From the NCBI GenBank assembly GCA_036704045.1, contig DATNQM010000037.1, positions 310,001 to 374,000 of the forward strand: DNA of 64,000 bases, in the 5' to 3' direction. The translations under genes were made by a program, and so were the position numbers. Shown here in pieces: positions 28,179 through 36,878 of this stretch. Under the pieces are notes generated by a model, which had not been told where the DNA came from, searched no databases, and saw nothing but the letters and a program-made list of their open reading frames with translations. The stretch is from Ancylothrix sp036704045. Its GTDB lineage: Bacteria; Cyanobacteriota; Cyanobacteriia; Cyanobacteriales; Oscillatoriaceae. Each line of letters begins with the position of its first letter. The stretch's first letter is position 1.

Positions 28179-30407
28179 ATGGAACTAACAACCTCTTGGT
28201 TACACTGGTTATCTTCAACCTTTGCGATTTCTCATCAAACTCAACTAATGAATCAACTTAGCCACCCCGACAAACAAAGTGCTTTGTTACGAAAAGTTAT
28301 TGATCGTATTCGCAACTCACTAGAGTTAAAAGTTGTTTTGCAAACTGCCGTTGATGAAGTAGCTAGTTTGTTAAATTTAGACCGATGTAGTTTTTTATGG
28401 TACTACAGCGATACTCAACGAGTCCAGGTTGTTTGTGAGTGTATTTGTGGGGAAGGATCACCTTCTTCTGTGGGATATCATCCTCTGGAAAGTTTTGGTA
28501 GTAATGGTACTGCTATTGCCCAAGGTTCTTTAATTGTTAATTATGGTCATCAGGTTAATTCTGCCGGTCTTCTTTCTGTGACTCGTCTGCTTTCTGTAAT
28601 GGCCAAAGAATCTCAAAGTACAGGTAATAGTAAACCAGAAAATAAAAGTGTTTTAGGTTCAGTTTCTAACTTATTAATTCCGCTTAAAAGTAAATCGGGT
28701 TGGATAGGATTTATTGCCTGTTTGTGCGATCATAATCGCCACTGGAAAAGTAGTGAAATAGAGTTTTTAGAATCCCTTGCCCAACAGTTAGAAATTGCTA
28801 TTCGTCAAGCCCAACTTTATGAGCAAACTCAAAAACAAGCCCAGCGAGAACAGTTAGTTAATCAAATTACCACCCAGACTCGTCAAAGTTTAAATTTAGA
28901 AACTATTCTTAACTCAGCTATTGCCCAATTAATGGAAGCATTAAAGGCAGACCGCTGTTTAGTTCATTTGGTAGAACATGATGAAGTAGAAGAAGGCAAG
29001 AGTGGTTATATTTTATCTGATCAAGAACTGGAAGAAGCGGCAAAATTGGTAGGTTTTCGTCGCCGGCATTTATTGGAAGTTTGCCGTACTCCTTTTCCTC
29101 CATCTTTAGATTATTTTGATACGCATGGCCCTATTACTAATTGGGTCATTCAACATCGGCAACTGGTGGTTATTTCTGATGTTACTCAAGATCCTCGTAT
29201 TGATAGCAACAATTCTGAATATGAACAAGCGCAAATTAAATCATCGTTAGTGGTGCCGGTGCAGGCAAATAATCAACTTCATGCTATTCTTTACCTCAAT
29301 CAATGTTCTCATACTCGTTATTGGTCTAAAAATGACCTTGAACTTGCTCAAGCGGTCGCCGATCAGTTAGCAATTTCTATTCATCAAGCTTATCTTTATG
29401 CGAGGGCAAAAGCTGCTGCAAGTACGGCTACTGCCCAAGCACAACAACTTGCTCAACTTTTAGAAGATTTACAACAAAGTCAAGCCCAATTAGTTCAAAC
29501 AGAAAAAATGTCTAGTTTGGGGCAGTTAGTTGCCGGTGTTGCCCACGAAATTAATAACCCAGTCAATTTTATTTATGGCAATCTAAAATACGCTAACAAC
29601 TATATTGAAGAGTTGTTAGATTTGGTAGGACTTTATCAAAAATATTATCCAGAACCGGCCCCAGAGATTCAAGAACACAGCGAAACTATCGATTTAGAGT
29701 TTTTGAGGGAAGACTTGATAAAACTGCTTGCTTCCATGAAAATTGGCGCTGATAGAATTCGGCAAATTGTCTTATCTTTGCGTAATTTTTCACGGGTTGA
29801 CCAAGCAGAAATGAAGCTAGTAGATTTGCATGAAGGCATCGATAATACTTTGCTGATTTTGCAAAACCGTCTTAAAAGTAACGGGACACTAAAAGCCATA
29901 GAAGTTGTTAAAGACTATGGCCAATTACCTCTTGTAGAATGTTATGCCGGCAGTCTCAATCAAGTATTTATGAACATTATTAGCAATGCCATTGATGCTT
30001 TAGAAAATAGCAGAAATGTTGTAAATTTGAGCGCAATAAATGCTCAAGAAGATACAACTACAGAAGAAAAAACACCAACTATTTGCATTCGTACAGAAAT
30101 AAATTCTAGCCATGCAATAATCCGAATTGCTGATAACGGGCCCGGAATTGCAGAAGTTACAAAAGGGAAATTATTTGACCCATTTTTTACAACAAAGCCG
30201 GTGGGAAAAGGCACCGGCCTAGGTTTATCCATTAGCTATCGAATTATTGTCGAAAAACATAAAGGTAGCCTTTCTTGTAATTCTGAACTCGGCAAAGGAA
30301 CAGAATTTAAGATAGAAATTCCTCGGACTGCTGCCATCAAAACCGTTCAAAAACAAGACGCATTGGCAGCCCCAGTAGCCCCTGATGCCCAGCCAAAGAG
30401 CAGATAA
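28179..30407 (+). CDS. Sensor histidine kinase with two GAF domains
   Basis: The 742 residues contain GAF1 (about 45-210), GAF2 (about 235-405), a helical linker (410-445), HisKA with H456 in GVAHEINNPVNFIYGNL and an ATPase domain (about 590-715) with ADNGPGI and GTGLGLSI. There is no membrane segment and no receiver. The GAFs may bind a tetrapyrrole or small ligand. GAF1 has a Cys at 70 and GAF2 one at 260, both in DRC motifs, but a bilin attachment site is not evident. Its partner regulator is not next to it. Confidence 0.92.
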   Translation: MELTTSWLHWLSSTFAISHQTQLMNQLSHPDKQSALLRKVIDRIRNSLELKVVLQTAVDEVASLLNLDRCSFLWYYSDTQRVQVVCECICGEGSPSSVGYHPLESFGSNGTAIAQGSLIVNYGHQVNSAGLLSVTRLLSVMAKESQSTGNSKPENKSVLGSVSNLLIPLKSKSGWIGFIACLCDHNRHWKSSEIEFLESLAQQLEIAIRQAQLYEQTQKQAQREQLVNQITTQTRQSLNLETILNSAIAQLMEALKADRCLVHLVEHDEVEEGKSGYILSDQELEEAAKLVGFRRRHLLEVCRTPFPPSLDYFDTHGPITNWVIQHRQLVVISDVTQDPRIDSNNSEYEQAQIKSSLVVPVQANNQLHAILYLNQCSHTRYWSKNDLELAQAVADQLAISIHQAYLYARAKAAASTATAQAQQLAQLLEDLQQSQAQLVQTEKMSSLGQLVAGVAHEINNPVNFIYGNLKYANNYIEELLDLVGLYQKYYPEPAPEIQEHSETIDLEFLREDLIKLLASMKIGADRIRQIVLSLRNFSRVDQAEMKLVDLHEGIDNTLLILQNRLKSNGTLKAIEVVKDYGQLPLVECYAGSLNQVFMNIISNAIDALENSRNVVNLSAINAQEDTTTEEKTPTICIRTEINSSHAIIRIADNGPGIAEVTKGKLFDPFFTTKPVGKGTGLGLSISYRIIVEKHKGSLSCNSELGKGTEFKIEIPRTAAIKTVQKQDALAAPVAPDAQPKSR

Positions 30408-30544
30408 TATTTTTACCGTAGCCCCAACTTTTTCCCTAAACCCTTCACAAAAAAAATGTGAACAATTGTAAAGCTGCCAACTCGTAATAGGGACAATGGT
30501 AAGCTTACTATGGCATTTAAGATATAAATTAAGGTGAAGGCGAA

Positions 30545-31606
30545 ATGACTGGGTTAACCCAGGTACCCTATTTACTCAGGGCAGCGCGAGGCGAAGTGCT
30601 TGACCGGCCCCCCGTTTGGATGATGCGGCAAGCCGGCCGGTATATGAAAGTCTACCGCGAGTTACGACAAAAATATCCCTCGTTCCGCGAACGTTCCGAA
30701 AACGTTGATCTTGCCCTTGAAATCTCTCTGCAACCGTTTCGCGCCTTTCAGCCAGACGGCGTAATTCTCTTTTCCGACATTCTCACTCCCTTACCGGGGC
30801 TGGGCATTCCTTTCGACATCATCGAAAGCAAAGGGCCAATCATCGACCCGCCCATTCGTAGCGCCGAACAAGTTAAAAACCTCCTCCCCTTCAACCCCGC
30901 TGAATGCGTACCTTTTGTAGGAGAAATCTTGCAAACTTTACGCAAAGAAGTAGGAAACAAAGCTACTGTATTGGGATTTGTAGGAGCACCTTGGACGTTA
31001 GCAGCCTACGCAATTGAGGGTAAATCTTCCAAAGATTACACGATTATTAAAAGTATGGCTTTCTCGGAACCGGCCATGCTGCATGAATTGTTAGGCAAAA
31101 TCGCCGATGCAATTGCCGTGTATGTCCGCTATCAAATCGACGCAGGCGCACAAGTTGTGCAAATGTTCGATTCTTGGGCCGGTCAACTTTCGCCTCAAGA
31201 CTACGATACCTTTGCCTTGCCTTACCAGCAGCGGGTTGTCCAACAAGTCAAAGCTACCCACCCCGACACCCCGATGATTTTGTACATCAACGGTAGTGCC
31301 GGCTTGCTAGAACGCATGGCCAAAACTGGCGTAGATATCATCAGTCTTGACTGGACAGTGGACATGGCAGAAGCGCGTAAACGTCTTGGCCCCAATATTG
31401 GAGTACAAGGAAATATCGACCCTTGTGCATTGTTTGGTTCCAAAGATTTTATCCGTCAGCGTATCCTCGAAACCATCCGCAAAGCAGGCAACCAAGGTCA
31501 TATTCTCAACTTGGGGCACGGTATTATTGCCAACACCCCAGAAGAAAACGCCGCTTACTTTTTTGAAACTGCCAAACAAGCCGATCAATTACTGGCACAC
31601 GCTTAA
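30545..31606 (+). CDS. hemE: Uroporphyrinogen decarboxylase
   Basis: HemE converts uroporphyrinogen III to coproporphyrinogen III for heme and chlorophyll synthesis. The hallmark RPPVWMMRQAGRYMKVY (with the substrate-binding Arg pair) is near residue 21. FSDILTPLPGLG and the C-terminal LGHGIIANTPEEN are also diagnostic. The 353 residues are full length. GAAGG lies 5 nt before the ATG. A short stem-loop repeat follows at 31635. Confidence 0.97.
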   Translation: MTGLTQVPYLLRAARGEVLDRPPVWMMRQAGRYMKVYRELRQKYPSFRERSENVDLALEISLQPFRAFQPDGVILFSDILTPLPGLGIPFDIIESKGPIIDPPIRSAEQVKNLLPFNPAECVPFVGEILQTLRKEVGNKATVLGFVGAPWTLAAYAIEGKSSKDYTIIKSMAFSEPAMLHELLGKIADAIAVYVRYQIDAGAQVVQMFDSWAGQLSPQDYDTFALPYQQRVVQQVKATHPDTPMILYINGSAGLLERMAKTGVDIISLDWTVDMAEARKRLGPNIGVQGNIDPCALFGSKDFIRQRILETIRKAGNQGHILNLGHGIIANTPEENAAYFFETAKQADQLLAHA

Positions 31607-31634
31607 GCAGTCAGGTGTAAGCCGACAGTTTTTT

Positions 31635-31662
31635 GTAGGTTGGGTTGCAAAACCCAACCTAC
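31635..31662. repeat. Stem-loop repeat of the GTAGGTTGGGTT family after hemE
   Basis: Twelve bases (31635-31646) pair perfectly with 31651-31662 around a GCAA loop. The same core sequence forms the alaS terminator at 47570. This is a widespread cyanobacterial dispersed repeat. It may end the hemE transcript, although no T run follows directly. Confidence 0.75.
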
Positions 31663-31709
31663 GCTATCGTAAGTCTGTGTTTATTTGATTGGTTTGGGGG
31701 CTTTTTTGA

Positions 31710-31749
31710 TCACACAGAGGACACAGAGTTTCACACAGAGGACACAGAG
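31710..31749. repeat. Two-copy 19-bp direct repeat
   Basis: TCACACAGAGGACACAGAG occurs at 31710-31728 and 31731-31749, identical, separated by two bases. It lies in the spacer before the SDR gene. Such CACAGAG words are common dispersed spacer repeats with no known function. Confidence 0.85.
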
Positions 31750-31828
31750 GGTTTTTGAGATTTTGGGGCAAGGTTATTAAGGTTTCTGTTTAATGGGATT
31801 TTGGGATTTGTTAGTCTAATCAATAATT

Positions 31829-32782
31829 ATGAAAAAAGTTTTAGTCACCGGGGCGAGTGGATGTATTGGTCATTACATCAGCGAAACCTTAATTCAGCAA
31901 ACTAATCACGAATTATATCTGTTAGTTCGTACTCCTGAAAAACTTAAAATTGATTGCACTGTTCGTCCAGGTATTCATGTCATCCAAGGAGACATGACCC
32001 AAATAGAAAACTATAGCGAATTAATTAAAAACATTGATGTGGCAGTCTTAACCGCGACGGCTTGGGGCGGAACCCAAGCAGTTTCTGATGTAAACGTCAA
32101 TAAAACCATCCTGTTAATGAAAATGCTAGAAGCAGGAATATGTGAGCAAATTATTTATTTTTCTACAGCCAGCATTTTAGACAGAAATAATCAATTATTA
32201 CCCCAAGCCGGCCAACTTGGCACAGACTATATTCGCTCAAAATATGAATGCTATGGGCAGTTTTCTCGCTTACCTCTAGCTAAAATAGTCACCACACTTT
32301 ATCCGACCTTAGTATTAGGAGGTGATGAAAATAAACCACTTTCTCACCTAACTTCAGGATTGCCCCAAGTTGTTAAATGGATTGATTTAATTCGCTTTTT
32401 AAAAGCTGATGGCAGCTTTCATTTTATTCACGGGAAAGATATCGCTACGGTAGTAAAACACCTAATTAATAACCCTCCAGCAGCAGGAGAAAGCCGCCAA
32501 TTAGTATTAGGAACGGAACCTGTCACCGTTAATCAAGCCGTAGAAACTGCCTGCAATTATTTAGGAAAAGAAATTAAATTTCGCCTAGATTTAAGCCCGA
32601 CTTTAGCTAACATAATTATCAAAGTTTTTCGTATTCAAATGGCTGCCTGGGATCGTTTTTGTTTAGAATACCGGCATTTTACTTATCAAAATCCTGTTAA
32701 TCCGGCGACATTTGGTAAACCAGTTTATTGCCAAACTTTTAACGATGTGCTTAAAGTTAGTGATGTTCCTCAAAAAAGTTAA
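31829..32782 (+). CDS. NAD-dependent epimerase/dehydratase-like SDR protein
   Basis: The extended short-chain dehydrogenase fold is shown by the nucleotide loop VTGASGCIG at residues 6-14 and the catalytic pair Tyr/Lys in DYIRSKYE (about 133-140). STASILD supplies the serine. The 317 residues match sugar-nucleotide epimerases or related reductases, but substrate residues do not identify a specific reaction. It converges on gap1 across a shared terminator. Confidence 0.85.
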   Translation: MKKVLVTGASGCIGHYISETLIQQTNHELYLLVRTPEKLKIDCTVRPGIHVIQGDMTQIENYSELIKNIDVAVLTATAWGGTQAVSDVNVNKTILLMKMLEAGICEQIIYFSTASILDRNNQLLPQAGQLGTDYIRSKYECYGQFSRLPLAKIVTTLYPTLVLGGDENKPLSHLTSGLPQVVKWIDLIRFLKADGSFHFIHGKDIATVVKHLINNPPAAGESRQLVLGTEPVTVNQAVETACNYLGKEIKFRLDLSPTLANIIIKVFRIQMAAWDRFCLEYRHFTYQNPVNPATFGKPVYCQTFNDVLKVSDVPQKS

Positions 32783-32848
32783 TAACCTAGTCGTAGCTAT
32801 TGAGGCATCAAAAAACCAGCTTGTTTTTCTATAGCTTTCTGGTAAAAC

Positions 32849-32882
32849 AAAAACCCGGTTTCTTAAGAGGAACCGGGTTTTT
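32849..32882. terminator. Strong bidirectional terminator
   Basis: AAAAACCCGGTT (32849-32860) pairs perfectly with 32871-32882, with A-rich and T-rich flanks on the two sides. It lies between the converging SDR gene and gap1 and should stop both. Confidence 0.9.
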
Positions 32883-32923
32883 AAAAACCGTTTCAGGACT
32901 TCAAATCACTGAAAATTGGATAA

Positions 32924-33946
32924 TTAACCTTTGGCTGCCATAGACAAAATCAAATCAATCATCCGACAAGAATAACCCCACTCATTGTCATACCACGAAA
33001 CCACTTTAAAAAAGTTAGAATTTAACTCAATACCGGCACCGGCATCAAAAATACTAGAATGAGAATCGCCGGTAAAATCAGAAGAAACCACATCATCTTC
33101 CGTATAACCCAAAATCCCCTTTAGTTCGCCTTCCGATGCAGACTTCATTACCTCACAAATTTCTTTGTAACTGGTAGCTTTCTCTGTCCGAAAAGTTAAA
33201 TCAACCACCGAAACATCAGGAGTAGGAACGCGCAATGCCATTCCTGTTAACTTACCCTTTAACTCTGGCAGAACCAAAGTAACAGCTTTTGCAGCGCCGG
33301 TAGAAGCAGGAATAATATTTTGACCGGCCCCACGACCCCCTCGGAAATCCTTTTTACTAGGCCCATCTACCGTTGGTTGAGTTGCAGTCATAGCGTGAAC
33401 AGTTGTCATTAAACCTTCTGCCAAGCCAAAATTATCTTGAATCACCTTAGCAATAGGCGCAAGACAATTAGTTGTGCAACTAGCATTAGAAACAACCGTA
33501 TGCTTGCTGGGATCATACTTATCCTCATTCACACCCACCAACAAAGTCGGGACTTTTTCCGGGTCTTTTTCCTTAGTTGGTGCCGAAATAATCACCCGTT
33601 TTGCCCCAGCTTTTAAATGCTTAGAAGCCCCTTCATAATCAGTAAACAAGCCCGTAGATTCCACAACATATTCCGCGCCCAACTTGCCCCAAGGCAACTC
33701 TTCAGGATTTTTGATTGAAACACAAGGAATATACTTGCCATCAACAATGATCCCATCTTTAGCTACTTCTACAGAACCCTTATAACGACCATGAGTAGAA
33801 TCATATTTAAGCAAATAAGCAAGACTCTCTGGCGGAACCAAATCATTAATTCCCACAAACTCAATTTCAGGATGAGCCAAACCGGCACGAAAAACAAGCC
33901 GACCAATCCGACCAAAACCATTTATACCAACTTTAACAGGTGCCAT
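32924..33946 (-). CDS. gap1: Glyceraldehyde-3-phosphate dehydrogenase, Gap1 (glycolytic) type
   Basis: The NAD-binding start VGINGFGRIGRLVFRAG and catalytic Cys in SNASCTTNCLAP are present. The sequence resembles the Synechocystis Gap1 group (FVGINDLVPPESLAYLLKYDSTHG), which works in the sugar-breakdown direction with NAD, rather than Gap2 of the Calvin cycle. A GAGGAG site lies 9 nt before the ATG. It follows pckA on the same strand but is separated by a terminator, so it has its own promoter. Confidence 0.9.
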   Translation of the reverse strand: MAPVKVGINGFGRIGRLVFRAGLAHPEIEFVGINDLVPPESLAYLLKYDSTHGRYKGSVEVAKDGIIVDGKYIPCVSIKNPEELPWGKLGAEYVVESTGLFTDYEGASKHLKAGAKRVIISAPTKEKDPEKVPTLLVGVNEDKYDPSKHTVVSNASCTTNCLAPIAKVIQDNFGLAEGLMTTVHAMTATQPTVDGPSKKDFRGGRGAGQNIIPASTGAAKAVTLVLPELKGKLTGMALRVPTPDVSVVDLTFRTEKATSYKEICEVMKSASEGELKGILGYTEDDVVSSDFTGDSHSSIFDAGAGIELNSNFFKVVSWYDNEWGYSCRMIDLILSMAAKG

Positions 33947-34366
33947 GTAGAAAATCTCCTCGTTGTATAGCCCTTTACAAAATCTGTAATGAGACGTGCA
34001 GTGAATGTTTGAAAATACTTGTGGTGGTTAAATTGAAATCAACTCAGCTTTAATTCACAGCACACATCCAGATATTAAGTTAGCGAAAAAATCATCAATT
34101 TACACTACAAAAAAACCATCGGCGTTAATTTGCCTGCATCTGCGGTAAAAAAAATTCAAAGAGACACAACCAAACAAGTAAAAACGCCTTGTAAGAATAA
34201 TACCGCTTGTTTTTTGAACAAAAAAAATCCCCTACACAGCCAAAACCTGACAGTGTAAGGGTTTTATCAAGCAAAAAGGAAAACTTTAAACTTAAGAAAA
34301 CTTTTAGATACTTTGAAATTGGCCCAGTAAATTGTCGCCCAGGCTAACTCAAACATCTTTGTTTGA
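33947..34366. promoter_or_regulatory. Spacer with gap1 promoter and pckA terminator
   Basis: No ORF of interest is present. A hairpin at 34229-34261 followed by T8 on the minus strand ends pckA. The remaining 280 bp upstream of gap1 are AT-rich and should contain its promoter. Confidence 0.5.
34221..34261 (-). terminator. Terminator after pckA
   Basis: Read on the minus strand, GGGAATGTG-like arms (34253-34261 with 34229-34237, one mismatch) enclose a 15-nt loop and are followed by a T8 run (A tract before 34229 on the plus strand). It lies about 105 bp past the pckA stop. Confidence 0.75.
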
Positions 34367-36097
34367 TCACACAGGCATCAAAACACATTCCAGACTCGGT
34401 TCTGGTGCCGCAGCCATTATATCGGCCGGTACATTGGTATATTGCTTAAAATTCTCCGCAAACCGGCAAGCAAGGTCTAATGCAGTACGGCGATATGCCT
34501 CTTTATCACTCCAGGTACTTTGGGCATCTAAAATGGCACTATCCACACCAGGGACAAAACTAGGCACCAAAACTTTAAAGATTGGATGGGGAGAAAACTT
34601 CACATCATCTAACAACCCATTCACCGCCGCCCTTACCATTGCGCGGGTATCCTTAATAGCAATGCGGTGTCCAACTCCGTAGGGGCCCCCTGACCAGCCG
34701 GTGTTAATTAAATAAACCGTTGCGCCAAGTTGTTCGAGACGTTCCCCAAGCATTTTGGCATACACCGTCGCCGACAACGGCAAAAATGGTTTACCAAAAC
34801 AAGCAGAAAAAGTAGCCTGGGGTTCGGTGATCCCGCGTTCGGTACCGGCCACCTTGCTTGTGTATCCTGACATAAAATGATACATCGCTTGCTCGGTAGT
34901 TAGTTTAGAGATCGGTGGCAAAACTCCAAAGGCATCTGCCGTTAAAAAAATTACAGTTTTAGGATGGATGCCGGTGCTAGGAATGACGGCACCAGGGATA
35001 TAGTCAAGGGGATAAGCAGCGCGAGTATTTTCTGTTAAAGTCGCATCGTTGTAGTCAGGAATGCGTGTCTGGCCGTCTAAAATCACGTTTTCGATGAGGG
35101 AACCAAAACGCAACGCATCCCAAATTTGCGGTTCATTTTCTTGAGAAAGTTTAATGGTTTTTGCGTAGCAGCCTCCCTCAAAGTTAAAAATACCTTGCTG
35201 ACTCCATCCGTGCTCGTCATCGCCAATTAACCGCCGTTCGGGGTCGGCAGAAAGGGTGGTTTTGCCGGTGCCAGAAAGACCAAAAAATAAAGCCGTATTG
35301 CCTTTTGTGTCTACATTTGCGGAACAGTGCATGGGCAAAACGTTTTGTTTTGTCATAAAGTAATTCATTAAGTAAAAGACCGATTTTTTGATTTCACCGG
35401 CATACTTAGAACCACCAATAATCACAATTCTTTGAGCAAAATTAATAATGATAAATGCTTCGGAATTAATGCCGTCAGTTTCGGGATCACCATGAAAACC
35501 AGGCATTGAAATTACTGTAAAATCAGCATGATGATTTTGTAGTTCTTCGGGAGTTGGGCGAATAAACATTTGCTGGGCAAATAAACTTTGTGCTGGCAGT
35601 TCTGTTACCACACGAACTGATTTTCTGTAATAACGATCTGCACCCACAAAGCCATCAAAAATATAGATATCTCGACCTTGAACATACGATAACAGCCGTC
35701 GGTAGAGATTTTTAAAGTTGTCTTCAGAAATGGGAACATTGAGTTTATTCCAGTCTATTTCGTGGCGACTACTAGGTTCATCGACTACAAATTTATCATT
35801 GGGAGACCGGCCAGTGTATTTGCCGGTTTTTATACATAATGCTCCATTAGAAGCTAAAACGCCTTCCCCGCGCGCAAGAGTATGTTCTATTAATTTAGGA
35901 ATAGGTAAATTTTGATAAATATGACCAAGGTTTTTCATCCCCAGGGCTTCTAGTCCACAACAAAGATGATTTTTGTTGTTTAAACATACTGTTGGATGAT
36001 TATTATTCAAATTTTCATTATGTGGTAAAGCGTGTTTGATCAACTTGGCTACAGATACTTCTTGATATTTATGATGGATATTAATGTTATTTTCCAT
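34367..36097 (-). CDS. pckA: ATP-dependent phosphoenolpyruvate carboxykinase
   Basis: PckA interconverts oxaloacetate + ATP with PEP + CO2 + ADP. GLSGTGKTTLS (near residue 275) is the P-loop and LIGDDEHGW the second kinase motif; NTGWSGGPYGVG is also diagnostic. The frame opens at 36118, but the ATG at 36097 has AAGGGAAGG just upstream and is preferred (576 residues). The enzyme is about 45 residues longer than usual at the N-terminus because an early segment is duplicated at an offset of 50 residues. ATP-PEPCK is not universal in cyanobacteria. With gap1 and the fermentation genes it suggests flexible carbon flow in the dark. Confidence 0.95.
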   Translation of the reverse strand: MENNINIHHKYQEVSVAKLIKHALPHNENLNNNHPTVCLNNKNHLCCGLEALGMKNLGHIYQNLPIPKLIEHTLARGEGVLASNGALCIKTGKYTGRSPNDKFVVDEPSSRHEIDWNKLNVPISEDNFKNLYRRLLSYVQGRDIYIFDGFVGADRYYRKSVRVVTELPAQSLFAQQMFIRPTPEELQNHHADFTVISMPGFHGDPETDGINSEAFIIINFAQRIVIIGGSKYAGEIKKSVFYLMNYFMTKQNVLPMHCSANVDTKGNTALFFGLSGTGKTTLSADPERRLIGDDEHGWSQQGIFNFEGGCYAKTIKLSQENEPQIWDALRFGSLIENVILDGQTRIPDYNDATLTENTRAAYPLDYIPGAVIPSTGIHPKTVIFLTADAFGVLPPISKLTTEQAMYHFMSGYTSKVAGTERGITEPQATFSACFGKPFLPLSATVYAKMLGERLEQLGATVYLINTGWSGGPYGVGHRIAIKDTRAMVRAAVNGLLDDVKFSPHPIFKVLVPSFVPGVDSAILDAQSTWSDKEAYRRTALDLACRFAENFKQYTNVPADIMAAAPEPSLECVLMPV

Positions 36098-36878
36098 GTC
36101 CGTATCCTTCCCTTGCATTAGCTAGGTTTTTGCTCGTATTTTTACGGAAGTTAAAGACAAATCCCCTTACTTAAGGCTAAGTTTTAAACTTATCTGCGTA
36201 AATTCCGCAGCCTTCTTTTTGGGAAACTTAGGCTATATTTTTTAGAGGATAAAATTTACCAATGCCGCTTATCCGGCAGCCAAGATTTTTAGGTTTTAGG
36301 TTTATTTATTTTAGTCAGATTGACCTAATTTACATTGGGGATCAACGCTTTCGGCTTTTATTTTTAGGGTAAACACAAAACTGTTTTTTATTTTCTACAG
36401 CGCGATTCCCTGCTCTTGGGGTGTTTAAGGGTAAAAATTTTACCTTGTTTTTAGGGATTTATTCCTTCTACTTTTAAGCATATTGTATCTTAAACTACCA
36501 GTCAAGTGTAGGGGCTATTAAAAATAATTGAAAATTCCGAAAATTAGATAAGAAACAGTGGACAAAATTCTAGGTATTTATTACCTATCCTTAAGAAAAA
36601 AGCCTTATTTATCAGAAAAAAAACCAGAAATTGTAGGGAACAGCCGGTGTAGACCCAAGCCAAACCTAAAAAATAAACCAAATATCCCCTACACTCAAGA
36701 AAGAACAGGCTAAAAGACGAGAATGTTCGGCAAATATTACCTTTGTGTTAAAAAAAACATCCTTAGATAAAACAAAACGTTAGCCTAGATATAGGGAAAC
36801 AACCAAACAGGCAAAAAGCCGACCAAACCGTAGGAAACCGTAGACGGTGGCCCTAAAGTCGGATATAAGGAGAGACTA
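36098..36878. promoter_or_regulatory. Long divergent spacer between pckA and the acetyl-CoA synthetase gene
   Basis: I see no gene in these 781 bp. Several palindromes occur: a structured pckA leader (36177-36231), a GGTAAAA/TTTTACC-like palindrome near 36430-36444, and TAGGTA/TACCTA near 36571-36587. An AAGGAG site at about 36866 serves the plus-strand gene. The length and the hairpins suggest regulated leaders on both sides. Confidence 0.45.
36177..36231 (-). promoter_or_regulatory. Nested stem structure in the pckA 5' leader
   Basis: An outer 8-bp stem CTAAGTTT/AAACTTAG (36177-36184 with 36224-36231) encloses a 5-bp stem CTGCG/CGCAG (36194-36198 with 36206-36210). It lies 80-135 nt upstream of the pckA start and would be in its leader if transcription starts further up. 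It matches no riboswitch class I recognise. Confidence 0.4.
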
